Origin: Acidimicrobiaceae bacterium
Lineage (GTDB): Bacteria > Actinomycetota > Acidimicrobiia > Acidimicrobiales > Bog-793
Assembly (NCBI GenBank): GCA_003170375.1
Contig: PMZN01000164.1
Location: 20,895-28,515 of the forward strand
Length of the DNA: 7,621 nt
Direction: 5' to 3'
Positions 1-6,421 of the stretch are shown piece after piece. A program made the translations under genes and the position numbers. The notes below the pieces were generated by a model. The model made no database searches and had not been told where the DNA came from. It saw nothing but the letters and a program-made list of their open reading frames with translations. The stretch's first letter is position 1; each line of letters opens with the position of its first letter.

Positions 1-112
1 CCTGCGAGGTCGTCTCGGACGACGTCGGTTTCACTTTAGCCTCAAGGATCTGAACGCCGACAACCCGCTCCCGTTCGTTCGGGACGACCCGGCCCCCTCG
101 ATCTGGCGATGA
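1..112 (+). CDS. Possible 3' end of an unidentified gene (partial)
   Basis: A reading frame open from base 2 to a TGA at 110-112 would give 36 residues, ending in a stretch such as LKDLNADNPLPFVRDDPAPS. The second half of the frame (about bases 44-106) uses mostly G/C at third codon positions, like the real genes in this window, which is why it is listed. The first codons do not show that bias. Another + frame stops at 53, and a - strand frame is also open across this stretch, so the assignment is weak. No domain or family is recognisable in so short a piece. If real, the gene starts left of the window and its product is unknown. Confidence 0.3.
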   Translation, partial: LRGRLGRRRFHFSLKDLNADNPLPFVRDDPAPSIWR

Positions 113-134
113 CCGGCGCCATGTCGAACGCGTC

Positions 135-150
135 TTGCCCGACAGGGCAG
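135..150 (+). terminator. Weak hairpin between the first partial gene and the membrane-protein gene
   Basis: TGCCC (136-140), a GACA loop and GGGCA (145-149) form a perfect 5-bp stem, with a possible T-G wobble pair closing it at 135/150. It lies about 25 bases after the stop at 112. There is no T run behind it, so it is at best a weak or factor-dependent terminator. Confidence 0.2.
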
Positions 151-224
151 AATGATGCTGTGCTTCACTGACGCGCGGTGATTCGGAGAGTCTCCTCGCC
201 GCCGTTCTGGTCCGAGGTCCTCTC

Positions 225-230
225 AGGAAG
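225..230 (+). promoter_or_regulatory. Shine-Dalgarno that sets the start of the small membrane protein
   Basis: AGGAAG sits 7 bases before the ATG at 238. The alternative in-frame GTG at 178 has no purine-rich sequence upstream, so this site favours the shorter protein. Confidence 0.6.
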
Positions 231-237
231 TAGACGA

Positions 238-726
238 ATGCCCTCAAGAGCCCCCTTTCTTGCGAGGTGGTCGCCCCGGATCGGGCACAGGGCCGCACGC
301 CTTCACTTGCTCACAGGGCCGACTACGACCATTGGGATCTGGTCCGCTCCGGTCTGGCTGATTCTCTTCCTTGTCGGTCAGGGTTGGTCCAGGGTATGTG
401 CCTATGCGGTTGCCGGGTTCGGCTTCGCCTGCCTTGCCTTTGCGGCGATCTGCATGCACCTCATGTACAAGGCGTTGGGCGCGCGGTTCGGTTTCAAGGT
501 CTCTTGGCGCAACGCACCGCCCTACCGCTACAAGGCCTTCAGGACCTGGTGCCGGAGCAACGGCGTGGACCCGGCCACCGGCCGGCCGCTCGAAGGCGGA
601 CGCGTCCGCGACCAGCCCGCACACCGCAGTCGCGAGCACGGCAGCGCTGCGCACCGCAACACAGCGCGCCGCAGTCCTGCTCGCCACAGTCCTGCGCACA
701 GTGCTCGGTCGAAGGTCGGCCGATGA
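238..726 (+). CDS. Hypothetical two-helix membrane protein with basic low-complexity tail
   Basis: This 162-residue product is not one I recognise. The ATG at 238 is chosen over the in-frame GTG at 178 because AGGAAG stands 7 bases before it. A basic N-terminus of about 28 residues (rich in Arg) precedes two hydrophobic segments, roughly residues 31-48 and 52-76, separated by a very short turn, so it looks like a membrane hairpin. A soluble part follows (about 77-120) with aromatic and basic residues and the stretch VDPATGRPLEGG. The last 40 or so residues are Arg/His/Ser/Ala-rich, with a short repeat (RSPA, HSPA, HSAR). Third codon positions are strongly G/C, supporting a real gene. It lies 103 bases before the ammonium transporter and may be transcribed separately from it. 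A role in transport or signalling would be guesswork. Confidence 0.65.
   Translation: MPSRAPFLARWSPRIGHRAARLHLLTGPTTTIGIWSAPVWLILFLVGQGWSRVCAYAVAGFGFACLAFAAICMHLMYKALGARFGFKVSWRNAPPYRYKAFRTWCRSNGVDPATGRPLEGGRVRDQPAHRSREHGSAAHRNTARRSPARHSPAHSARSKVGR
672..695 (+). repeat. Short tandem repeat in the C-terminal tail of the membrane protein
   Basis: The 9-mer CAGTCCTGC occurs at 672-680 and again at 687-695, a period of 15 bases (five codons). Being a multiple of three, the period repeats amino acids (RSPA then HSPA) and fits slippage or duplication within a coding tail. Confidence 0.5.
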
Positions 727-739
727 CAGACACGGTGAG

Positions 740-770
740 TTGCGCGTCGCCGGTAGGTAAGCGACATAAT
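740..770 (+). promoter_or_regulatory. Candidate promoter of the ammonium transporter gene
   Basis: CATAAT (765-770) matches five of six bases of the TATAAT -10 consensus and is the most A/T-rich hexamer in this gap. The best -35 candidate is TTGCGC (740-745), 19 bases away and a poor match, so an activator may be needed. Transcription from here would give a leader of about 50 bases before the GTG at 830. Confidence 0.35.
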
Positions 771-829
771 GGCGAAACTGAAGCACCGGGTGGCGGTGAA
801 GGGCACACAATCGTCCAAAGGAGGCCTGG

Positions 830-2050
830 GTGATCAACGACGGTGACACCGGATTTGTTCTAGTCAGCGCCGCACTGGTCATGGTGATGACGCCGGGTCT
901 GGCGTTCTTCTACGGCGGCCTGGTGCGAAGAAAGAACTTCCTCGAGATCATGTTGCAGAGCTTCATCTCGATGGGCGTCGTGACCGTGCTCTGGGTTCTG
1001 GTCGGCTACTCGCTCGCCTTCTCCGGGAACCTCGGGGGTGTCATAGGCAACTTCTCGTGGGCCGGGCTACGAGGAGTAGGCGCAGCACCGGGTCCGTATG
1101 CGCCTCATATCCCCGCTCTGGCGCATTTCATCTTCCAGGAGATGTTCGCGATCATCACCCCGGCGCTCATCACCGGCGCCTTCGCTGACCGGGTCGCCTT
1201 CAAGAGCTATCTCAAGTTCCTGGTCATCTGGAGCCTGCTCGTCTACGTGCCGATCGTGCACTGGATCTGGGGTGGCGGTTTCCTCATGAAGTGGGGCGTC
1301 GAGGACTTCGCCGGCGGAATGGTCGTCCACACCAGTGCAGGGTTTGCGGCACTGGCGTCGGTGTTCGTCGTCGGATCCAGGAAGTTCGCACCGGGCGAGA
1401 AGACGGTCCCGCACAATGTGGCCTTCGTCGGCCTCGGCACCGGGTTGTTGTGGTTCGGCTGGTTCGGCTTCAACGGCGGCTCGGCGCTCGCCGCCAACGC
1501 CGTGGCGGCGCAGGCATTCGTCAACACCGACATCGCCGCGTCGGTCGCGATGTGCACGTGGCTGGCCATCTCGTGGTGGAGCTCAGGAAAGCCCAGCATC
1601 GTCGGTGCTTTCACGGGAGCGGTCGCGGGGCTCGCTTGTGTGACGCCTTGTGCCGGCTTCGTGCCGACATGGGCGTCGTTCGCGATCGGCCTGCTCGCCG
1701 GATCGCTCTGCTACTCGGCCGTCGCGCTCGTCCGCCGTATGAAATGGGATGACGCGCTCGACGTGTGGGCCTGTCACGGCGTGGGCGGGCTCCTTGGTTC
1801 GATTCTGTTGGGCGTATTTGCTTACGCTTCAGTCAATGCGGCCGGCCAGGACGGCCTGACTGCGGGAAATCCTTCGTTCTTCGGCAAGCAGGTCGCGGCC
1901 GCCGTGCTCGTGGCGGTCTACGCGTTCGTCCTCACCTGGGCCATCCTCAAGATCCTGAACAGGTTCGAAGCTGTCCGGGTTCCCGACGCGGTCGAGCTCG
2001 CCGGGCTGGACACCGAACTGGGGGAACCGGACGCTTACGTCTTCACCTGA
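830..2050 (+). CDS. amt: Amt/Mep/Rh-family ammonium transporter
   Basis: A 406-residue integral membrane protein that conducts ammonium/ammonia across the cytoplasmic membrane. The GTG start follows AAAGGAGG (817-824) by 5 bases. The family signature appears at once (residues 20-38, MTPGLAFFYGGLVRRKNF), so unlike E. coli AmtB there is no separate signal peptide. By alignment from memory to E. coli AmtB the functional residues are all present: the Phe gate pair F102 and F106, the ammonium-binding W147 and S218, the conserved D159, W211 and F214, and the pore histidine pair H167 (VVHTSAG) and H316 (CHGVGG). Length is typical for the family, with eleven helices expected. The C-terminal cytosolic tail after about residue 375 is short and ends without further domains. 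No glnK (PII) gene follows: the next gene is an unrelated ABC permease 244 bases on. Confidence 0.95.
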   Translation: MINDGDTGFVLVSAALVMVMTPGLAFFYGGLVRRKNFLEIMLQSFISMGVVTVLWVLVGYSLAFSGNLGGVIGNFSWAGLRGVGAAPGPYAPHIPALAHFIFQEMFAIITPALITGAFADRVAFKSYLKFLVIWSLLVYVPIVHWIWGGGFLMKWGVEDFAGGMVVHTSAGFAALASVFVVGSRKFAPGEKTVPHNVAFVGLGTGLLWFGWFGFNGGSALAANAVAAQAFVNTDIAASVAMCTWLAISWWSSGKPSIVGAFTGAVAGLACVTPCAGFVPTWASFAIGLLAGSLCYSAVALVRRMKWDDALDVWACHGVGGLLGSILLGVFAYASVNAAGQDGLTAGNPSFFGKQVAAAVLVAVYAFVLTWAILKILNRFEAVRVPDAVELAGLDTELGEPDAYVFT

Positions 2051-2066
2051 GCGGTGAGCCGCAACG

Positions 2067-2114
2067 GGCCAGTTCCCCTGGCCGGTCCGCGCCCGCGTCG
2101 CCTGCCTCGGCAGG
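2067..2114 (+). terminator. Two small hairpins after amt, possible terminator
   Basis: GGCCAG (2067-2072) pairs with CTGGCC (2078-2083) across a 5-base loop, 16 bases after the amt stop. A second stem follows, CCTGC (2101-2105), loop CTCG, GCAGG (2110-2114), and then GCGGTTGTT. Neither has a proper T run. They are the only termination-like structures between amt and the ABC operon. The rest of the 244-base gap (2051-2294) shows no convincing gene and no clear promoter. Confidence 0.3.
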
Positions 2115-2280
2115 GCGGTTGTTCCCAGGTATCGGCGCGAGATGGCCACTCGACAAGAACGCCTGAGCTGGTCGGTCGCGCAGAGAAGCGGGCAAATCGG
2201 CGGCCCTGCTAACTTCAGATCCGATTACCCTCAGGTTCTCGACTTCGCCGCGTTGGCCTGCGCCGGGTTGCGACATAGGG

Positions 2281-2288
2281 AGGAGGGG
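2281..2288 (+). promoter_or_regulatory. Shine-Dalgarno that sets a TTG start for the first permease
   Basis: AGGAGGGG, inside a longer purine run from 2278, lies 6 bases before the TTG at 2295. A GTG at 2290 is out of frame, and an in-frame ATG far upstream (2142) would add about 50 residues unlike this family. The site therefore points to TTG 2295. Confidence 0.75.
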
Positions 2289-2294
2289 CGTGAG

Positions 2295-3248
2295 TTGTCG
2301 CAGTACGTCTTGAAGCGTGTCGGATTGGCATTGCTGACGCTCGTGCTGTTGAGCTTGATCATCTTCTTCGCCGGCCAGGTGCTGCCCGGCAACGCGGGAC
2401 GGGCCATTCTCGGGCCCTTCGCCTCCCAACAGTCCGTGGTTGCGCTCGACCACAAGCTCGGTGTCGATCGCCCGCTTGTCGTCCAGTATTGGAGCTGGGT
2501 CTCCGGATTTGTGCGGGGCAATCTCGGGACCTCATACCAGTTCCAGTCACCGGTCAGCTCCTTCCTCTTCCCGGCGCTCGGGCGCTCGCTCAAGCTCGCG
2601 GCCTTTGCCTTCGTGATCGTCGTGCCTACCAGCATCCTCGGCGGGGTGGTCGCGGCCCTCAATCGAGGGCGCGTGGTGGACCGCGTCATCAGCACTACCA
2701 GCCTCTCGCTGTCGACCGTGCCCGAGTTCGTGTCGGGTGTCGCTCTTATCGTCGTGTTCGCGATCGGCCTCAAGGTGCTTCCCGTCACCGCCAACGCCCC
2801 GCCCGGCTCGCCGTTGCTCACCCAGGTGCGCTACCTGATCCTTCCCGCCGTCCCGCTCGTGTTCATCCTCTTCGGCTACATCGCCCGCATGGCCCGGGCG
2901 GGCACGATCGAGGCGCTCGACTCCGATTACGTCCGTACGGCGATGCTAAAAGGGCTGCCCCGCTGGCTTGTGATCCGACGGCACGTGCTGCGCAACTCGC
3001 TGCTTCCCACGATCACGGTCATCGCCACGCAGACCGGTTACCTGATCGGCGGGCTCGTCGTGGTCGAGGCCCTCTTCACCTATCCGGGCATCGGCTCACT
3101 GATCCTCACCGCTGCCAAGGACAAGGACTTCCCGATGCTCGAAGCAGGAGTCCTCTTCATCGGCATCGTGTACCTCACAGCGACGCTCATCGCCGACATC
3201 CTCTACACGGTGTTGAACCCGCGAATCAGACTGGGGAAGGCCGAGTGA
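2295..3248 (+). CDS. ABC transporter permease, DppB/OppB type
   Basis: First of two membrane subunits of a peptide/opine/nickel-type (family 5) ABC importer, 317 residues from the TTG at 2295. The N-terminus (MSQYVLKRVGLALLTLVLLS) is the classic DppB opening: a short basic segment running into helix 1. A periplasmic-side region follows at about 35-95 (LGVDRPLVVQYWSWVSGFVRGNLGTS), then helices at about 98-122, 138-162, 180-198, 240-262 and 283-306. The EAA loop that docks onto the ATPase is at about 206-237 (EALDSDYVRTAMLKG, then RHVLRNSLLP) with its conserved glycine (G220) intact. Length is normal for the family. The stop overlaps the GTG of the next gene, indicating translational coupling. 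The substrate cannot be deduced from this subunit. It heads a three-gene operon that lacks its own binding-protein gene. Confidence 0.92.
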   Translation: MSQYVLKRVGLALLTLVLLSLIIFFAGQVLPGNAGRAILGPFASQQSVVALDHKLGVDRPLVVQYWSWVSGFVRGNLGTSYQFQSPVSSFLFPALGRSLKLAAFAFVIVVPTSILGGVVAALNRGRVVDRVISTTSLSLSTVPEFVSGVALIVVFAIGLKVLPVTANAPPGSPLLTQVRYLILPAVPLVFILFGYIARMARAGTIEALDSDYVRTAMLKGLPRWLVIRRHVLRNSLLPTITVIATQTGYLIGGLVVVEALFTYPGIGSLILTAAKDKDFPMLEAGVLFIGIVYLTATLIADILYTVLNPRIRLGKAE

Positions 3249-4222
3249 CGGCCGGAGACGACCCCCGCGGGCCTCTCGCCGGAGCGCCGGACATCTCACT
3301 TGACGCGGTACTGCCGCCCGGCGAGCCCGCTGTGTTCGAGACGTTCCTCGCTGACCCCGGCGGCGCGGCAGGTGCGCTCGAGGTCTCGATGGGACGAATC
3401 CGACGGGAGCAGGTCCGTCGGCTCGTCGGGTCGAAGACCTTCCTCGTCGGGTCGGTGATCGTCCTCTGGTGGGTCGTCTGCGCCATCTTCGGGACCTTGT
3501 TCGTTCCCTACAGCGCCACGACGCCGGACATCCTGAGCACCAACCTCGCGCCGTCGGCCGCCCACTGGTTCGGGACCAACAATGTCGGCGAGGACGTGTT
3601 CTCGCGGGTGATCGTCGGTGCTCGCGACATCCTCGAGATCGCCCCGCTCGCCACGCTCTTGGGCACCGTGCTCGGCACGACGATCGGCTTGGCGCAGGGC
3701 TACCTTCGGGGTGCGGTCGACATGATCGTAGGCAGGATCGTGGACGCCGCCCTCGCCCTTCCGATCGTCATCGTGGCCTTTATCTTCGTCGTCGCAATCG
3801 GCCCAAGCACGCTCACGCTCATCGTCGTCATCGGCTTTGTCTTCGCCCTCATCATCGCGAGAACGGTGCGCACGGCAGTCCTCCAAGAGCGCGAGCTCGA
3901 CTATCTCGCAGCTGCGCGGCTACGAGACGAGAGCGTCCCCCACGTGATGTTCGTAGAGATCCTCCCGAACGTGCTCGGCCCGATCCTCGTCGAGTTCACC
4001 GTCCGGCTCGGCTATGCGATCTTCACGATCGCGACGCTGTCGTTTCTCGGCTTCGGCCTGCAGCTGCCCACGCCGGACTGGGGCGCCGATGTCGCCACCA
4101 ATTACGGGTACCTCTCGGCCGGCTACTGGTGGGAGACGCTCTTCCCGGCGCTCGCCATCGCCTCCCTCGTCATCGCGATCAACCTCATCGGCGACTCGAT
4201 CGAGGCGGTGCTCATCCAATGA
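3245..4222 (+). CDS. ABC transporter permease, DppC/OppC type
   Basis: Second membrane subunit of the importer, 325 residues from a GTG that overlaps the preceding TGA (GTGA), with GGGGAAGG ending 4 bases upstream. Family marks: helix 1 at about 66-87, the extracytoplasmic motif HWFGTNNVGEDVFSRVIVGA (107-126), helices at about 133-152, 167-186, 188-206, 248-270 and 297-317, and the stretch LSFLGFGLQLPTPDWGA (265-281), typical of DppC. The EAA region (217-245: ELDYLAAARL, then VEILPNVLGP) has Asp (D228) where alignment places the usual conserved glycine. The first 48 residues are an acidic, Gly/Pro/Ala-rich tail. An internal ATG at 3389, with GAGG 5 bases before it, could be the true start and would give 277 residues. 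The stop overlaps the next gene's ATG (ATGA). Confidence 0.9.
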   Translation: MTAGDDPRGPLAGAPDISLDAVLPPGEPAVFETFLADPGGAAGALEVSMGRIRREQVRRLVGSKTFLVGSVIVLWWVVCAIFGTLFVPYSATTPDILSTNLAPSAAHWFGTNNVGEDVFSRVIVGARDILEIAPLATLLGTVLGTTIGLAQGYLRGAVDMIVGRIVDAALALPIVIVAFIFVVAIGPSTLTLIVVIGFVFALIIARTVRTAVLQERELDYLAAARLRDESVPHVMFVEILPNVLGPILVEFTVRLGYAIFTIATLSFLGFGLQLPTPDWGADVATNYGYLSAGYWWETLFPALAIASLVIAINLIGDSIEAVLIQ

Positions 4223-6297
4223 TCCTTGCAACGTCCGCCGGCCTGCCCGGCACCATAGAGGCGCCGTCCACCACTCTCGAGGTGAGCCACCTTGATGTGA
4301 GCTACCGCGTGCGAGGTAACGAGCGCCCGGCCCTTCGAGACGTCTCGTTCCGAATCGGGCGACAGGAGTCGTTCGGCCTCGTCGGCGAGTCGGGGTGCGG
4401 CAAGTCCACCACCGCCCTCGCGATCACTCGCTACCTCCCGAGGAACGGGAGCCTCAGCGGCGGCTCGATCACCGTGAACGGTCAAGACATCGCCGCCTTG
4501 GACAAGCGTTCCCTGCGCCAGTTCCGGGCTCGCGTGGTATCGATGGTGTACCAAGAGCCCGGCCGGGCGCTCAACCCGTCGATCCGCGTAGGACGCCAGG
4601 TGGCCGAGGTGTACGAGATCGCCGGAATGAAGAAGTCTGAGGCCCTGGCGCGCGCCGAGGAGATGTTGCGCGTGGTTCAGATCGCGGACCGAGGACGAGT
4701 GCTGGGGTCCTACCCGCACCAGCTCTCCGGTGGAATGCTGCAGCGCGTCATGGTCGCAATGGCGCTTGCCACCGAGCCATCGCTCCTCATCCTCGACGAA
4801 CCAACGACCGCTCTCGATGCCACGGTCGAGGCCGAAGTCCTCGACCTTGTGTCGTCACTGCGCCAGCAGTTCCAGACCTCGGTGCTCTTCATCAGCCACA
4901 ACCTCGCGGTGATCGCGAAGATGTGCGACCGGGTCGGCGTCATGTATGCCGGTGAGCTCGTGGAGCAGGGCCCGGCACGGGAGATCTTCGAGAACCCCCG
5001 GCACCCGTACACCGTCGGGCTCGTGCGTTGCGTCCCACGGGGCGGTCAGTCCAAGGACCATGGCCGCCTCGACGCCATTCCCGGCTTTCTTCCCGAACCG
5101 GGGGAAGTCCAGGTCGGTTGCGTCTTCGCCAAGCGCTGCGCGCTCGCGGACCAACGTTGCACCGAAGAGACGCCACCGACCTACGAGGTGAGCGCAACAC
5201 GCACCTCTCGCTGTCACTACCACGAGCAGGCGCCCGAGCTGCCCCGGGCAACCCCGGAAGACGTCATGCCGAGGAGGGCCGACGGTGGGGAGGAGCCCGT
5301 GATCCGCCTGCGGGGCGTGTCGAAGACCTTCCACGTCCGCGGTGAGCAGGTGCGTGCCGTGGTCGGCGTCGACCTCGACTTGAAGGTGGGAGAGACGCTC
5401 GGCATCGTCGGCGAGTCGGGGTGCGGCAAGACGACCCTCGCTCGCGTCCTGCTCGGCCTGAGTGTGCCGGACGAGGGTTCGGTGATCGAGCTCGACGGAT
5501 CGCCTCTCGCGCCCGAATGCACCTCTCGCAGCCGCAAGCAGTTGCAGGCCATGCAGATCATCTTCCAGAACCCAGACTCCGCCTTGAACCGCCGCCACAA
5601 CGTGCGTCACATCGTCACCAGGGCGCTCAAGAAGCTGGCGGGTCTCTCGGGCGAGAGCTGCGAGAATCGCCTTCTCGAGGTCATCCGCTCGGTGCGGATG
5701 GAGGAGCGCCATCTGGCGTTGCGCCCCTACCAGCTCTCCGGGGGCCTCAAGCAACGCGTCGCCATCGCCCGAGCGTTCGCGGGAGCACCACGCGTCCTCG
5801 TCTGCGACGAGCCGACCTCAGCACTCGACGTCTCGGTGCAGGCGGCCATCCTCAATCTCCTCGCCGACCTGCAAAGCCGCGAGCGCGTGAGCTATGTCTT
5901 CATCTCGCACGACCTCGGAGTGGTGCGCTACCTCTCCGACAGCATCGCCGTGCTCTATCTGGGCCGGGTGATGGAGCACGGGCCGGCCGGGACGGTCTTC
6001 GCCGGTCCCCATCACCCTTACACCGAGTCGCTGTTCTCGGCGGTGCCGAGCCTGGACGGAACGCGCCGCGAGCGGATCCGCTTGAAAGGCGAGATCCCGA
6101 GCTCGGCGCACTCCCCCGCTGGCTGCGTCTTCCACACTCGCTGCCCTCGGCGCCTCGAGAACGGACTGTGCGACTCGAGCGAGCCGCCGTTCGTCGAGGT
6201 CGAGCCCCATCACATGATGCGTTGCCACATCCCCCTTGAAGAGCTGCGGAGACTGCAGGCGACACAGAGCGCTCCAGTTCCAGAACCGTCGCCGTAA
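4219..6297 (+). CDS. Fused double ATPase of peptide-type ABC importer (DppD-DppF fusion)
   Basis: Both nucleotide-binding subunits in one 692-residue cytoplasmic protein, starting at an ATG that overlaps the previous stop. Half 1 (about 18-335): Walker A GESGCGKST (56-64), Q-loop Q112, signature LSGGM (169-173), Walker B ending D193/E194, H-loop H227. Half 2 (about 360-672): Walker A GESGCGKTT (398-406), Q-loop Q450, signature LSGGL (506-510), Walker B ending D530/E531, H-loop H564. Every catalytic element is intact in both, so two active sites are expected. Each half ends in an oligopeptide-transporter C-terminal domain with four cysteines: C301, C307, C314, C332 and C636, C642, C651, C669. 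Such cysteines hold an iron-sulfur cluster in characterised DppD proteins, so two clusters are possible here. Half 1 resembles DppD and half 2 DppF. The linker (about 336-358) is short, acidic and Pro-rich. Related fusions include GsiA and YejF. Confidence 0.95.
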   Translation: MILATSAGLPGTIEAPSTTLEVSHLDVSYRVRGNERPALRDVSFRIGRQESFGLVGESGCGKSTTALAITRYLPRNGSLSGGSITVNGQDIAALDKRSLRQFRARVVSMVYQEPGRALNPSIRVGRQVAEVYEIAGMKKSEALARAEEMLRVVQIADRGRVLGSYPHQLSGGMLQRVMVAMALATEPSLLILDEPTTALDATVEAEVLDLVSSLRQQFQTSVLFISHNLAVIAKMCDRVGVMYAGELVEQGPAREIFENPRHPYTVGLVRCVPRGGQSKDHGRLDAIPGFLPEPGEVQVGCVFAKRCALADQRCTEETPPTYEVSATRTSRCHYHEQAPELPRATPEDVMPRRADGGEEPVIRLRGVSKTFHVRGEQVRAVVGVDLDLKVGETLGIVGESGCGKTTLARVLLGLSVPDEGSVIELDGSPLAPECTSRSRKQLQAMQIIFQNPDSALNRRHNVRHIVTRALKKLAGLSGESCENRLLEVIRSVRMEERHLALRPYQLSGGLKQRVAIARAFAGAPRVLVCDEPTSALDVSVQAAILNLLADLQSRERVSYVFISHDLGVVRYLSDSIAVLYLGRVMEHGPAGTVFAGPHHPYTESLFSAVPSLDGTRRERIRLKGEIPSSAHSPAGCVFHTRCPRRLENGLCDSSEPPFVEVEPHHMMRCHIPLEELRRLQATQSAPVPEPSP
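4379..4404 (+). repeat. 26-bp exact direct repeat, copy 1 (Walker A of ATPase half 1)
   Basis: Bases 4379-4404 are identical to 5405-5430, including every third codon position, and encode the end of a beta strand plus VGESGCGK. The copies are 1026 bases apart, exactly 342 codons, so they are in phase. Confidence 0.9.
5405..5430 (+). repeat. 26-bp exact direct repeat, copy 2 (Walker A of ATPase half 2)
   Basis: Second copy of the repeat at 4379-4404. Identity breaks immediately on both sides (C versus A before it, T versus A after it). Confidence 0.9.
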
Positions 6298-6312
6298 CGC
6301 GCTTTCCGGCCC

Positions 6313-6359
6313 GGCTCGCCGACCAGACCGTGCCGCACCGCGGCGCAGACCGCCGAGCC
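6313..6359. terminator. Nested inverted repeats between convergent genes, possible two-way terminator
   Basis: In the 124-base gap between the operon stop (6297) and the iclR stop (6422), GGCTCG (6313-6318) pairs with CGAGCC (6354-6359). They enclose a tighter stem, GCCGC (6332-6336) with GCGGC (6340-6344). The position suits transcription ending from both sides, but there is no T run on either strand, so this is a structural candidate only. Confidence 0.25.
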
Positions 6360-6421
6360 CAACCCTGCAGCGTTCTCAAGGAACCGTCCGAACTATGGCA
6401 GAGCAGGGCTCGTCGCCGTGG

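Noticed and set aside
1..247. - strand frame open across the left edge
   Set aside because: No ATG lies in a useful place; the only starts seen are a TTG near 247 and a GTG near 31 without a ribosome-binding site. The translation shows no domain.
763..778. Possible GlnR box upstream of amt (GACAT-N6-GAAAC)
   Set aside because: Only the GAAAC half is a good match; GACAT is poor, no second pair follows at the expected spacing, and it overlaps the candidate -10. Too weak to annotate.
267..833. Overlapping + strand frame (188 codons) in another phase
   Set aside because: The composition is Arg/Pro/Gln-rich low complexity, and it competes with the frame that has two clean membrane segments and a proper ribosome-binding site.
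244..882. Long open - strand frame (212 codons) opposite the membrane-protein gene and the amt start
   Set aside because: It is antisense to a better-supported + strand frame with strong third-position G/C and a ribosome-binding site. The translation is Arg/Ala/Pro-rich with no recognisable domain, typical of an antisense shadow in GC-rich DNA.
2142..2294. N-terminal extension of the first permease to an ATG at 2142
   Set aside because: It would place about 50 hydrophilic residues, unlike any DppB, before the family-typical opening. The strong AGGAGGGG at 2281-2288 points to the TTG at 2295.
3296..3886. Very acidic - strand frame (Asp/Glu-rich) opposite the second permease
   Set aside because: The Asp/Glu runs are the antisense of GTC/ATC/CTC-rich membrane-helix codons in the real permease.
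4855..5754. 299-codon - strand frame opposite the fused ATPase
   Set aside because: It is fully antisense to a gene whose every motif is recognisable, and its His/Asp/Arg-rich translation shows no domain.
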